Notes: generated by a model from the sequence alone, not told the origin. A stretch of DNA of 34,109 bases from Rhodospirillaceae bacterium (GCA_016794165.1 JAEUKV010000314.1:1-34109), one strand, 5' to 3'; positions 16,269 through 25,455 are shown, counted from the stretch's first letter. Numbers and translations: made by a program.

Positions 16269-18137
16269 ATGGGCCAACAGTACCAAGATCCCAAACAGAC
16301 CCCCTCGCCGCTGGCCAATGCGTTTCTGGTGATTCGCAAGCACGGGATGTGGCGCCAGATCCCCGTGATGATCGGGGTGATGGCCGCCAGCCTGCTGGAA
16401 GGCCTCAGCATCGCCAGCCTGTTCCCAATCCTGACCATTGTCTCAGGCGACCAGTCGGAAGCCCCCAACAAGGTCGAACGGGCGATTCTGGCCACACTCG
16501 ACTTCCTCCACATCTCGCATTCGTTCGGCGTGCTGATACTGGTGCTGGCAGGCCTGTCGGTCCTCAAGGCGGTGATCTCACTCAATGTCAGCCGCTATGT
16601 CGGCTATCTGGTGGCCGAGATCGCCACCGAACTGCGCTCGCGCATGGTCGATGCCATGCTGGCCGCGCGCTGGTCCTATTACACCATCAATCCGATCGGG
16701 CGATTCGCCGCCGCCATCACAAACGAGGCGAATTGGGGGGCCGCGATCTACCGCACCTCGCTCAACCTCATCATTGCCTCGATCCAGACGGTGGTACTGG
16801 CGGCCGTCGTTTTCGTGGTCGATTGGCAGGTCGGGCTGGTCGGCTCGGCCATGGCCATCGTCGTCGGCACGGCCATGCGCTGGCTCACCCGCCGGTCGCG
16901 CATCTTCTCCCGCAAGATGCTGCTCACGACCCGCGCCATCGTGACCGACCTCAATGACGTGGTGGTCGGGTTCAAGCCGATGAAGGCGATGCACCGGCAT
17001 GAAACCCTGGTCGACGAGTTGCGCAATGAAACCAAGTCCCTGCGCCAGTCCTTGCGGGAACTGGTGCTGCTTGAGCAGTTGGCGAGTCGCCTGCCGGACC
17101 TTCTGATCGTGCTGATGCTTGTCGCCGTCGGCTATGTTGGCATCCGCTTCCTCGGGCTCGACCTCGCCAGCATGCTGGTTTCCGGCGTCTTGATCCTGGG
17201 CCTCACCCGCGGTGTCGCCAAGGTACATCGGTCCGCCCGTGAATCGGTCAATGCCGAGGTCGGCTACTGGTCATTCATGGATACGCTGCGGGAAACGGAG
17301 AATGCCGCCGAGACATTTTCCGGCCGTCGCCCGCCCAGCCTGGCCGACTCCTGCCGGCTCGAGAACGTCAGCTTTTCCTACGGCCGTGCCCCGGTGCTGG
17401 AGAACGTCTCGATCGAACTCAAGGCCGGCACCATCACCACATTGGTCGGCGAATCCGGTTCTGGCAAGACCACAACGGCGGACTTGATCCTCGGCCTGTT
17501 CGATCCGGACCAGGGTCGCGTCAGTCTGGATGGCGTCTCACTGCCGGAGATCGACGTGGGCCGCTGGCGCTCGATGGTCGGCTACGTCCCTCAGGAAATC
17601 CTGCTGTTCAACGATACCGTCCTGATGAATGTGACCTTGGGTGATCCCGGCATTTCCGAAACCGATGCCATCCAGGCGTTGGAACGCGCCGGTGCGATGC
17701 GCTTCATCCGTGAACTGCCGCTCGGCCTCAAGACCATCGTCGGGGATCGCGGCGTATTGCTGTCGGGCGGCCAGCGGCAGCGCATCGCGCTGGCACGGGC
17801 CCTGATTACCAAGCCAGCGCTGCTGATCCTTGATGAGGCCACCAGCGCACTCGATCCGGAAACAGAGGCGGAAATCTGCGCCGCCGTCGCCAGGGAACGC
17901 GGCAGGCTGACCGTACTTGCCATTACCCACCAGCCGGCCTGGGTGGAACTCGCCGACCGCGTCTATCACATCGCGCGTGGCAAGGTGGAAGAGCTCGACG
18001 CAACCCAGCGCGAGGCGGTCCTGGCGCGGCAGCGGCCGCCCGGCCCACGATCCGGTGAATTCCCGCCGACCGGATCGGTTCAGGCCGAGCTTGGCATGGG
18101 ATCCGCCGCCGTCACCTTCCCATCGCGAATCTCGTAA
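16269..18137 (+). CDS. ABC exporter, fused permease and ATPase (MsbA-like architecture)
   Basis: A 622-residue half-transporter with an N-terminal membrane domain of about six segments (roughly residues 30-315) and a C-terminal ATPase. Walker A is GESGSGKT at 394-401, the signature LSGGQ at 498-502, Walker B LLILDE at 518-523, and the switch His at 554, so the ATPase should be active. This design exports lipids, lipid-linked glycans, peptides or drugs from the inner membrane. The C-terminus has a Pro-rich extension of about 40 residues that overlaps the 3' end of the convergent exporter gene. The two exporters are clear paralogues (ARWSYYTINPIGRFAAAI here, ARWSYFVAQPVARFTAAI there), so they may form a heterodimer. 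Substrate unknown; a lipid fits the neighbourhood. Confidence 0.9.
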   Translation: MGQQYQDPKQTPSPLANAFLVIRKHGMWRQIPVMIGVMAASLLEGLSIASLFPILTIVSGDQSEAPNKVERAILATLDFLHISHSFGVLILVLAGLSVLKAVISLNVSRYVGYLVAEIATELRSRMVDAMLAARWSYYTINPIGRFAAAITNEANWGAAIYRTSLNLIIASIQTVVLAAVVFVVDWQVGLVGSAMAIVVGTAMRWLTRRSRIFSRKMLLTTRAIVTDLNDVVVGFKPMKAMHRHETLVDELRNETKSLRQSLRELVLLEQLASRLPDLLIVLMLVAVGYVGIRFLGLDLASMLVSGVLILGLTRGVAKVHRSARESVNAEVGYWSFMDTLRETENAAETFSGRRPPSLADSCRLENVSFSYGRAPVLENVSIELKAGTITTLVGESGSGKTTTADLILGLFDPDQGRVSLDGVSLPEIDVGRWRSMVGYVPQEILLFNDTVLMNVTLGDPGISETDAIQALERAGAMRFIRELPLGLKTIVGDRGVLLSGGQRQRIALARALITKPALLILDEATSALDPETEAEICAAVARERGRLTVLAITHQPAWVELADRVYHIARGKVEELDATQREAVLARQRPPGPRSGEFPPTGSVQAELGMGSAAVTFPSRIS

Positions 18138-19789
18138 ACCGAATCCGCGGCATCTACCCATAGCGCCTGATGCGTGATGGCGAGAATCGTGCGGCTGCCG
18201 CTGAGAGCCCGGGCGGCGCGCGCGATTTCATGAGCCGTTTTGTGGTCGAGCGCGCTGGTCGCCTCATCGAGGATCAACAGCTTGGGATCGCCGATCAGGG
18301 CACGGGCGATGGCCAGGCGCTGGCGCTGACCACCCGAGAGCAGGCTGCCGCGCACGCCGATCGAGAATTCCAACTGTCCCGGCAGTTTCTCGACGAAACT
18401 CCAGGCATCGGCGGCAACCAGCGCCGCCCGGACATCTGCCGCCATGATGCGGCTGTCGCCCAGGGTGACATTATTGTGGATGGTGTCGTTGAAGAGGATG
18501 CTGTCCTGGGGAATGTAACCCAGTTGACGGCGCCAGGCGGCCATGTCCAGGGCCTCGATCGGCGTATCGCCGATCACGATGCTGCCCTCGGTGGGGCGGT
18601 GCAGGCCCGCCACCAGGTCGGCGATGGTGGTCTTGCCGGCGCCGGAAGGCCCGATGATGGTCGTCAGCTCGCCCGCGCGCAGCACGATATCCGCGTTCTC
18701 CATGACCTGTTTGCCGGGATAGGCGAAACCCACGCCGTTCAGGCGGATGTCGGCCGGCAATGGCGGCAGGGCACCTTGCGCCAGGTCCTCGCGGTTGGCG
18801 CGCACCTCGCTGATCAGTTCCTGCAACTGCCAATAGGACACGCGGTCGAGCAGGACCCGCTGGTAGTTCGCGCGCACGGTGCCGATTGCGTCCGCAATCC
18901 GCTTGAGCAGGAGAGTCGACCCCAGCATGACGCGAATATCCATGCCGAGAAAGGCATGGCCGACATAGAGGCCACCCAGCAGGAGAATGACGAAAAGCGG
19001 CTCCTGCACCGCCCGGACCGCGCTGCTGCTGTAGGTTTCGGCTCGCGTCGCGCGCCGCAGCCGATCGACGTGAATGGCAAAGGTCTGGGCGATGAAACCA
19101 TGGCGGTTCATCGCTTTCAGGGCCTTGACGTTGGTCAGCGCGTCGATCACCGAATGCAGCAGGGCAAGGTTGTGCTTCGACTTGCCGCGCCCCGCCTTCT
19201 TGGCCATGCGCATGTACCGGCCGACGGCGAGCCACAGCACGATGGTGACGCCAATCGCGCCAAGAAAGAACGGCCAGGAGACGAACAGCGCCATCACCAT
19301 CAGCACCGAGGCCTGCACCAACCCGGCCAGACAGAATCCGGCCGATTTGAAGGCGACCCCGGCGCGTTCGGCATCCGAATTAATGGCGGCGGTGAAGCGT
19401 GCGACGGGCTGTGCCACAAAGTAGCTCCACCGCGCCCGCACCAGGGCATCGATTACCTTCAAGCGGACACCGGTTCCGAAATTGGCAACCGAACGACCGA
19501 CAAAAACCGATCCGGCGGTGCCGAAGAGAAAGGAGACGATGGCGGCGGCGAGAACCACGCCGAGCAACACCTCGATGGTCAGGGGCAGGCCGACCCTTTC
19601 AAGACCCCAGCGGACATAATCGTCGATGACATGGTCGTTCGCCATGCCCTCGCCGCCGATCAGGCCGACGATGGGCCACAGCGTGGCAATGCCGATGACT
19701 TCGACCACGCCGGAAGCCAGCAGAACGACCAGGATCAGGAGCTGCTGGCGCCAACCGGTGCTGAAAAAAATCCGAAATACGTCTCGCAA
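18080..19789 (-). CDS. ABC exporter, fused permease and ATPase (paralogue of neighbour)
   Basis: A 569-residue half-transporter: about six membrane segments in residues 15-300, then an ATPase with Walker A GPSGAGKT at 380-387, LSGGQ at 484-488, Walker B LLILDE at 504-509 and a following ITHQ switch. The start is TTG at 19789, with GGAAC about eight bases upstream and 12 bp after the stop of the ParB-like gene; no in-frame ATG occurs early enough to preserve the membrane domain. It is probably the last gene of the minus-strand unit that begins at 22528. It overlaps the convergent paralogous exporter by 58 bp at the 3' end, and both frames there encode the natural C-termini. Confidence 0.88.
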   Translation of the reverse strand: MRDVFRIFFSTGWRQQLLILVVLLASGVVEVIGIATLWPIVGLIGGEGMANDHVIDDYVRWGLERVGLPLTIEVLLGVVLAAAIVSFLFGTAGSVFVGRSVANFGTGVRLKVIDALVRARWSYFVAQPVARFTAAINSDAERAGVAFKSAGFCLAGLVQASVLMVMALFVSWPFFLGAIGVTIVLWLAVGRYMRMAKKAGRGKSKHNLALLHSVIDALTNVKALKAMNRHGFIAQTFAIHVDRLRRATRAETYSSSAVRAVQEPLFVILLLGGLYVGHAFLGMDIRVMLGSTLLLKRIADAIGTVRANYQRVLLDRVSYWQLQELISEVRANREDLAQGALPPLPADIRLNGVGFAYPGKQVMENADIVLRAGELTTIIGPSGAGKTTIADLVAGLHRPTEGSIVIGDTPIEALDMAAWRRQLGYIPQDSILFNDTIHNNVTLGDSRIMAADVRAALVAADAWSFVEKLPGQLEFSIGVRGSLLSGGQRQRLAIARALIGDPKLLILDEATSALDHKTAHEIARAARALSGSRTILAITHQALWVDAADSVYEIRDGKVTAADPMPSSA

Positions 19790-19801
19790 GGAACTGTTCC
19801 G

Positions 19802-20500
19802 TTACTGCCTGTTCGCTTCGTCGGCCACCGGCCTGTCGATCGCTGCCTGAATGGCATCGGCAAGGATAGCGGTTGTGCCGCCCGGCCGCGCGCCAGCCGC
19901 CGCCACCGCTTGAGTGGCAAACCTTCGATCGATATGGGTAATCCGCCCCGAAACGCTTGGCAACTCAAGTATGTGAGCGGCTGCCAGCCGGTGCGTCCCA
20001 CGACGAATATGGAAGATCTCGCCGTCCGCCCCGATGCCGAAGCAGATCTCGTCGGCACCGTCGTAGCGATAGCCGTCCCGCTGCAAGGAGCGATAGAGCT
20101 CAAGATACGTCCGGTAGTAGTCGGCAATCCGCTCCTCGCTGTCAAACACCTGACCGCGTCCGGTAACCGGTCGCCCGGCTTCCCAACTGGCTTTCAGCCA
20201 GCGGTAAAGCCGCGTCGCAGCCATGTTCTCGCCATGCCTGGCGACGTCGAGCATGTCAAAATAAGTATAGAGATCCCGGACATCCTGCTTGGGCATCTGG
20301 TCGAGACCCTGGATCAGGAATCCCTCCTTGATCGTGGCTGCGGCCCGGGGATCGAGCTTGCGTCGGACCCGTTGCGGCGCCACCCGGACCGCGAGCGCCG
20401 GGCCGAGCGCAAGGGCTGCGGCGCGCCGATCTTTCCAGACCGGATTGCCAAGACCGGGCCAAAGCCGAAGCGCCGCCGGAACCGCCCAGTCGGGAATCAT
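19802..20500 (-). CDS. ParB-like-domain protein of unknown role
   Basis: A 232-residue cytosolic protein. The C-terminal part contains GEIFHIRRGTHRLAAAH (about residues 160-176), which resembles the ParB/sulfiredoxin-like N-terminal fold in which a GxHR-type motif binds nucleotide. The N-terminal half is basic, and a central region rich in Tyr and acidic residues (VFDSEERIADYYRTYLELYR) is probably helical. No DNA-binding helix-turn-helix of true ParB is seen, so partitioning is unlikely. Comparable small ParB-like proteins exist as nucleotide-dependent kinases and as orphan genes in glycan clusters. It starts 36 bp after the 663-residue gene and ends 12 bp before the exporter, so it is probably cotranscribed with both. 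Function unknown. Confidence 0.6.
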   Translation of the reverse strand: MIPDWAVPAALRLWPGLGNPVWKDRRAAALALGPALAVRVAPQRVRRKLDPRAAATIKEGFLIQGLDQMPKQDVRDLYTYFDMLDVARHGENMAATRLYRWLKASWEAGRPVTGRGQVFDSEERIADYYRTYLELYRSLQRDGYRYDGADEICFGIGADGEIFHIRRGTHRLAAAHILELPSVSGRITHIDRRFATQAVAAAGARPGGTTAILADAIQAAIDRPVADEANRQ

Positions 20501-20536
20501 GGTGGACTTGCCGCGCCGTTCCGGATCATGCCTCGA

Positions 20537-22528
20537 TCAATAGCCCCAGAGATGCTGCAGGCCCACGGCTCCGTTCGGCGACTGGCCCAGCACATGGGCG
20601 GTCAGGTCGGCATCGGCCGACTTCACCTGCAGGGCTGCGATGCCGCTGGGGCCGACATGCCGCGCAAGGTCCGGCACCACATCGTCCAGCCACACGATCT
20701 CCGCGCCGAAGGCCGGCAGGGTGAGGAAATGGCTGAGCCGCACGCCGTCATGGTTGATGGCCGCGATCTCCACCCGCGCCACCATGTCGTATTTAAGGTT
20801 GCCGCTGGCATTGGCGACGAAGACGCCAGTGCGGAAACCGCCCTTGGTACGCACGCGGCCGATCACGTTGGTGCGCCCCATGATGCCGATGGAGGGGTGC
20901 AGCCAATGCGGCAGGGTCGGAATGTCGGCTCCGACATTGCGCCAGGAGGACTGGAACTCGGTGAAGTCCTGATCGCCGGTGACGCGGTGCCGCACCGCCA
21001 TGTCGGAAGTGGTGACAAGTCGCTGCGGCGCCAATCCGATCTTGAGGTGATCGGGGCAGACCAGCGCCATGGTCACTTCCGCCTTGCGCGGATGCGACCA
21101 CCCGGCCAGCACGTCGTCGATATAGGCCGGGCCGATGAAGTCCTTGCGATAGCGGAACTCGCCGACGCAGCCGCCGGCGCGATCGTAAAAGCGCAGCAAG
21201 TAATCGTCGAAGGGTGGGTTCGAGGCGTCGAAGTTGAAGCCAAAGGACAGCGCGCTGTCGGGCGACGTCACCGGCACGCAGCAGGGATGAATCATGAAAC
21301 CGGCGTCGATCGCCTTCTCGACGATGGCGCGCTCCTCCGCCGTGAACAGGATATCGTCGCGATTGTCCACGCCGACGCGGCACAGGTGATTGGCGGCGAT
21401 CGACCCCATCTTTCCCGGCACCTGGGAGAAACCCTCATCCAGCGCATACCAGAAGGACGTGCCATAGCCGGCATAGGAGGCTGCGAAATAGGTGCGTTCG
21501 GTCGACGGTGCACCCGCGCGCTTGAAATGCACTTCTTCCACCGGGCGCGTGCGCGATCGCTTGAGGTGGGTCTTGCCGGCGCCTGTCCCGATCACGACCT
21601 CGTCGTTGCCGCCCATGTCGAGGTCGTAATTGGGCACCGTCATCACGACCTCACCGTTGCGCACGACGGAATCGATCAGGCGGAAGGGCTGGATCTTGTC
21701 GGGGTTCTTGAAGAACTGGTGCGAGCCGTGGATGATCGTGAAGCTGTCCTTCCAGAACACGTCGCCGCAGACTCGAAAGCGGTAATGACGCCCGCGGGTC
21801 AGATGCGGATGTGCCACGAACACTTTCATGCACACCGCACCCTTGCGCTCAGGCATCAGGGATTTGAGGTTGAGGTTGACCGACTGGCTCGGCCCCAGCA
21901 CCAGATAGGAGCGCCGCGTCTCCCCCTCGGCGATGATCTCGAAGCGGAACTGCAGGGGGTCCTTGATGCCGAAGAATTCTTCGAAATGGTTGAAGGCGAG
22001 CGCGTCGACATCCTCGATCTCCAGCGGCACCGCCGCCGTGCCGGCACAGAATTCCCAGTTCTGGCCGACCCAGTGCACCGGTTTGGTCGGTGCATGGGCA
22101 TGCATCATGCGCAGACTGTAGCGGAATTTGGTGGCAACGTCGTTGCCGCCCACCACCACGGCGTCGCAATCGGCAACCGAGGCGGCCGTCACCGGTTTGG
22201 CACCCTTCGGCTGATCCTGGAAGATATCGGTCGAGATCCACTGGGTCGCGATATCGCCCGACTCGGCGCGGAAGGCCTGGAAGAAGGTTTCGTCGCCATG
22301 CACCGCGACCTTGCGGACCCCATCCGCTACCAGCAGGCGCAGGACATCGGCGATGGATTGACTGATCCGGGTCTTGGAATCCGCCTTGCCACCAGCTGAA
22401 GGGTGCGTGCCCGCCTTGAATTTTTGCTTCTGCTGCTTGGCCTTAGGCAATAACCAGTCAAATATGCCAGCGACACCGCCAGAGGCTGTGCGATCACGCT
22501 GCGAGAGCTCCACATCCGAGGTCTTCAT
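20537..22528 (-). CDS. Unrecognised 663-residue protein with a Rossmann-like N-terminal region
   Basis: I do not recognise this family. Visible parts: a charged, low-complexity N-terminus to about residue 50; a Rossmann-like segment at about 50-145 (VADGVRKVAVHGDETFF, then ADCDAVVVGGNDVATKF) of the kind that binds a nucleotide or sits in glycosyl-/methyltransferase proteins; and a long beta-rich remainder with many Trp, His and Phe residues (HPHLTRGRHYRFRVCGD, YFAASYAGYGTSFWY, MIHPCCVPVTSPDS, TAHVLGQSPNGAVGLQHLW at the end). No signal peptide or membrane helix is seen. ATG at 22528 has AGGAAAG about eight bases upstream, and TAGAAT at 22567-22562 on the minus strand is a possible -10. First gene of a unit with the ParB-like protein and an ABC exporter; divergent from the sphingolipid ligase. 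Confidence 0.8.
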   Translation of the reverse strand: MKTSDVELSQRDRTASGGVAGIFDWLLPKAKQQKQKFKAGTHPSAGGKADSKTRISQSIADVLRLLVADGVRKVAVHGDETFFQAFRAESGDIATQWISTDIFQDQPKGAKPVTAASVADCDAVVVGGNDVATKFRYSLRMMHAHAPTKPVHWVGQNWEFCAGTAAVPLEIEDVDALAFNHFEEFFGIKDPLQFRFEIIAEGETRRSYLVLGPSQSVNLNLKSLMPERKGAVCMKVFVAHPHLTRGRHYRFRVCGDVFWKDSFTIIHGSHQFFKNPDKIQPFRLIDSVVRNGEVVMTVPNYDLDMGGNDEVVIGTGAGKTHLKRSRTRPVEEVHFKRAGAPSTERTYFAASYAGYGTSFWYALDEGFSQVPGKMGSIAANHLCRVGVDNRDDILFTAEERAIVEKAIDAGFMIHPCCVPVTSPDSALSFGFNFDASNPPFDDYLLRFYDRAGGCVGEFRYRKDFIGPAYIDDVLAGWSHPRKAEVTMALVCPDHLKIGLAPQRLVTTSDMAVRHRVTGDQDFTEFQSSWRNVGADIPTLPHWLHPSIGIMGRTNVIGRVRTKGGFRTGVFVANASGNLKYDMVARVEIAAINHDGVRLSHFLTLPAFGAEIVWLDDVVPDLARHVGPSGIAALQVKSADADLTAHVLGQSPNGAVGLQHLWGY

Positions 22529-22616
22529 CGGGTAACTTTCCTAAAACGGGCGGGCCCGTGCATTCTACACCATTGCGTGCCACCGGGGCCCGGGGAACCT
22601 GTTGGGGCGCTTTGCC

Positions 22617-22644
22617 TTGTCGCGGGTCGGGACATTTGCTATGG
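22617..22644 (+). promoter_or_regulatory. Putative promoter for the sphingolipid acyl-AMP ligase gene
   Basis: -35 TTGTCG (22617-22622), 16-base spacer, -10 CTATGG (22639-22644). The block from the last spacer bases through the -10 is almost identical to the one upstream of the ELM1-family gene. A start near 22651 would give a leader of about 70 bases to the ATG at 22724. Confidence 0.35.
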
Positions 22645-22723
22645 ACCGCCAAATCCTAGGGACCGTGAGGTCCTGGCGCAATTCGTCCGAATGCGACCGA
22701 AGGTCCCACAATATCTTGAGCAT

Positions 22724-24463
22724 ATGACCCTTAGACCGACCGCAACCACGAATACCAGCCTGAAACATCGCCGCAGCACCTTCGAGACGCTGTGGGAGGC
22801 GCTCGACTATGCCGCCAGGGGCGATACCGGGCTGAACTTCTATTCCGCCAAGGGCGAGCTCGCCACGGTGCTCAGCTATACCGAGTTGCGAGCGCGGGCG
22901 CACGACCTTGCCCGACGTTTCGCGGCGCTCGGGCTCGAGCGCGGCGCGCGGGTCGTGCTGGTGGCCGATACCGACCCCGATTTCGTGATCGCCTTTTTTG
23001 CCACCCAATATGCCGGGCTGCTCCCGGTGCCCGTGGCCATTCCCACCAGCCTGGGGGGACGCGAGGCCTATGTCGCCCAGTTGCGCCAGCAACTGTCCGG
23101 CTGCGAGGCCAGCATAGCCCTCGCCCCGGAATCGCTGGTGGGTTTCCTGCGCGAGGCTGCAGAGGGCCTCGATCATGTGAAGATCACCGGGTCCCTGGCC
23201 GAATTCGCCGCAATGCCGGTCAAGGACGCGGATCTGGCGCCGTTCGCCGCCAACGAGCCCAGCTATCTCCAATACTCCTCCGGCTCGACGCGCTTTCCCA
23301 AGGGCATCGAAATTCATCAGCGGGTGCTGATGGCCAACGCCCATGCCATCACGCATTTCGGCCTCGACATCATGGAGATCGACCGCTGTGCCTCCTGGCT
23401 GCCGTTCTATCACGACATGGGATTGGTCGGCTTCCTGCTGGTGCCGGCGACCGGCCAGGTCTCGGTCGACTATATCGCGACGCGCGATTTTGCGCGCCGG
23501 CCGCTTACCTGGCTGAAACTCATATCGGACAATCGCGGCACCCTCGCCTATTCGCCGAGCTTCGGCTACGAGCTCTGCGTCAAGCGGATGCGCGGCGGGA
23601 CGGAATTTAGCGGCGATCTATCCAGCTGGCGGGCGGCGGGGATCGGCGGCGATATGGTCCAGGACCCGGTCCTGCAGCGGTTCAGCGAGACCTTTGCCCC
23701 GCTGGGCTTCCGTCACGAGGTCTTCGTCCCCAGCTACGGCATGGCGGAAACCACGCTGGCGATGAGTTTCGCGCCTTTGGAGCGCGCTTACCGGGTCGAC
23801 AACATCGACCGCGCCGGGCTGGAGAACCAGCTGGCGCAACCCGCGCCGGCCGGCAAGAATGCACGCGCCATGGTCGCTTGCGGTCCGGCACTGCCCGGCC
23901 ACACCTTTGAGGTCCGCGACGAGAATGGCGCGGTGCTGCCGGAGCGGCGGATCGGCCGGATCTTCTTCAGGGGTCCCAGCGTCATGGCCGGTTACTTCCG
24001 GCAACCCGAGCTCACCGCGGAAGCCTTGGCGCCCGATGGCTGGCTCGATACCGGCGATCTCGGCTACCTGCTCGACGGCGAGATCGTGATTACCGGCCGC
24101 GCCAAGGACCTCATTATCATCAACGGCCGCAACATCTGGCCGCAGGATCTGGAATGGACCGCAGAGACGCTGCCGGATCTGCGCCGCGGCGACACTGCCG
24201 CCATCGCGGTCCTCGGCCCAGACGATCAGGAGCAGGTCGTGATGCTGGTCCAATGCCGGACCGGCGACCTCGCCTTGCGCACCAAGCTGAAGCAGGACGT
24301 GGCGGCGCTGCTGCAGCGCGCGATGTCGGTCGAGGCGCGGGTCGAGCTGGTGCCGCCCAAGGGCCTGCCGCAGACATCCTCCGGCAAGCTTTCCCGGGCC
24401 AAGGCCAAGGCCAATTATCTCGCCGGACTCTATGCCGACGCCGAGATCGGCATCAGTGCCTGA
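22724..24463 (+). CDS. Fatty acyl-AMP ligase / acyl-ACP synthetase of the sphingolipid locus
   Basis: Adenylate-forming enzyme of 579 residues, expected to activate a fatty acid as acyl-AMP and load it onto the acyl carrier protein encoded downstream. The P-loop SSGSTRFPKG is at 185-194, GWLDTGDLG at 439-447, the hinge and C-terminal entry GRAKDLIIINGRNIWPQDLE at 458-477 (GRNxxPxDxE is typical of fatty acyl-AMP ligases rather than acyl-CoA ligases), and the catalytic lysine Lys555 in SSGKLSR. I chose ATG at 22724: the frame is open from 22577, but that would add 49 residues without family resemblance and would cover the likely promoter. It is followed 18 bp later by the CerR-like gene. In Caulobacter the equivalent gene lies beside cerR, acp and spt and is needed for ceramide synthesis. 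Confidence 0.88.
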   Translation: MTLRPTATTNTSLKHRRSTFETLWEALDYAARGDTGLNFYSAKGELATVLSYTELRARAHDLARRFAALGLERGARVVLVADTDPDFVIAFFATQYAGLLPVPVAIPTSLGGREAYVAQLRQQLSGCEASIALAPESLVGFLREAAEGLDHVKITGSLAEFAAMPVKDADLAPFAANEPSYLQYSSGSTRFPKGIEIHQRVLMANAHAITHFGLDIMEIDRCASWLPFYHDMGLVGFLLVPATGQVSVDYIATRDFARRPLTWLKLISDNRGTLAYSPSFGYELCVKRMRGGTEFSGDLSSWRAAGIGGDMVQDPVLQRFSETFAPLGFRHEVFVPSYGMAETTLAMSFAPLERAYRVDNIDRAGLENQLAQPAPAGKNARAMVACGPALPGHTFEVRDENGAVLPERRIGRIFFRGPSVMAGYFRQPELTAEALAPDGWLDTGDLGYLLDGEIVITGRAKDLIIINGRNIWPQDLEWTAETLPDLRRGDTAAIAVLGPDDQEQVVMLVQCRTGDLALRTKLKQDVAALLQRAMSVEARVELVPPKGLPQTSSGKLSRAKAKANYLAGLYADAEIGISA

Positions 24464-24481
24464 CACCCATCGCCAGGGCCG

Positions 24482-25432
24482 ATGATGGCCGGCCTTGTCG
24501 CCATCACCGGTGCCAGCGGATTTGTCGGTGCCCGCATCGCGCAGGCCCTCGCCCGCAGCGGCTGGCGGGTCCGGCTTCTGGCAAGGCGGATGCCTCAGGC
24601 GGCGCTGATGCCCGACCACGGTATCGAGGTGGTACTGGGCGATCTCGATGACAGGTCGAGCCTGGAGCGGCTGGTAAGGGGCTGCGAGGCGATCGTCCAC
24701 AGCGCCGGTCTGGTCCGCGCCCTCTCTGCCGCCGATTTCTTCGCGGCCAATGATATCGGAACCGAACACCTGCTGCTGGCCGCGGCCCGGGCCGCACCGG
24801 CCGCGCGCCTCGTACATATCTCCTCGCTGGCCGCCCGCGCCCCAGAACTGTCGCCCTACGCCGCCAGCAAGCGCGCCGCCGAAGCCAAGGTCGCGGCACT
24901 GGCGGGGGCGCGGGACTGGATCGCGCTGCGACCGCCCGCTGTCTATGGCCCCGGCGATCTGGAGCTCTTGCCGCTGTTCAAGGCGGCCAAGCTCGGCCTG
25001 GTCGCCTATCCCGCCGCGCCGCAGGCTCGGGTTTCGGTGCTGCATGTGGCGGATCTCGCCGCGGCGGTCGTTGCTCTCCTGACAGCGCCAATTTGGGAAG
25101 CGCAAGTGGTGGCCCTGGATGACGGGCATGTCGGCGGGCACACCTGGCCCGACATCCTCGCGGCCCTGGGCATGGCATTCGGCCGGCGCCCCTTGGCCTG
25201 CCGCCTGCCGCGGTCGGTGCTGCTGCCGATTGCCGGTGGTGCCAGCCTGATCGCCCGCCTGCGCAACCGCCCCCAGGTCCTCTCCTGGCACAAGGTGCCA
25301 GAGCTCTATCACCCGGACTGGGCGATCGATGGGCCGGCCCTATCTGGCATGGTTAACTGGGTGCCCCGTTTCGACCTCGCAAGCGGCTTTGCCGAGACGG
25401 TGGCCTGGTATCGGACGCAGTCTCTTCTTTAA
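24482..25432 (+). CDS. cerR: NAD(P)-dependent epimerase/dehydratase-type reductase, CerR-like
   Basis: Extended short-chain dehydrogenase of 316 residues. The Rossmann motif GASGFVG is at 10-16, catalytic Tyr126 and Lys130 occur in YAASK, and HISSLAARAPE (about 112-122) supplies the active-site serine. In the Caulobacter ceramide pathway a protein of this family in the same position (CerR) reduces the 3-keto group, doing the job of eukaryotic 3-ketosphinganine reductase with an unrelated enzyme. The assignment here rests on family plus exact gene order (ligase, reductase, ACP, SPT). Two ATG codons in tandem (24482, 24485) are possible starts. No signal peptide. Confidence 0.82.
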   Translation: MMAGLVAITGASGFVGARIAQALARSGWRVRLLARRMPQAALMPDHGIEVVLGDLDDRSSLERLVRGCEAIVHSAGLVRALSAADFFAANDIGTEHLLLAAARAAPAARLVHISSLAARAPELSPYAASKRAAEAKVAALAGARDWIALRPPAVYGPGDLELLPLFKAAKLGLVAYPAAPQARVSVLHVADLAAAVVALLTAPIWEAQVVALDDGHVGGHTWPDILAALGMAFGRRPLACRLPRSVLLPIAGGASLIARLRNRPQVLSWHKVPELYHPDWAIDGPALSGMVNWVPRFDLASGFAETVAWYRTQSLL

Positions 25433-25455
25433 TGTGAACAAATTCCGTTAACCGA

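Noticed and set aside
18170-22399. A 1409-codon open frame on the plus strand
   Set aside because: It runs antisense through three well-supported minus-strand genes and has no recognisable domain. Long shadow frames are expected opposite high-GC genes.
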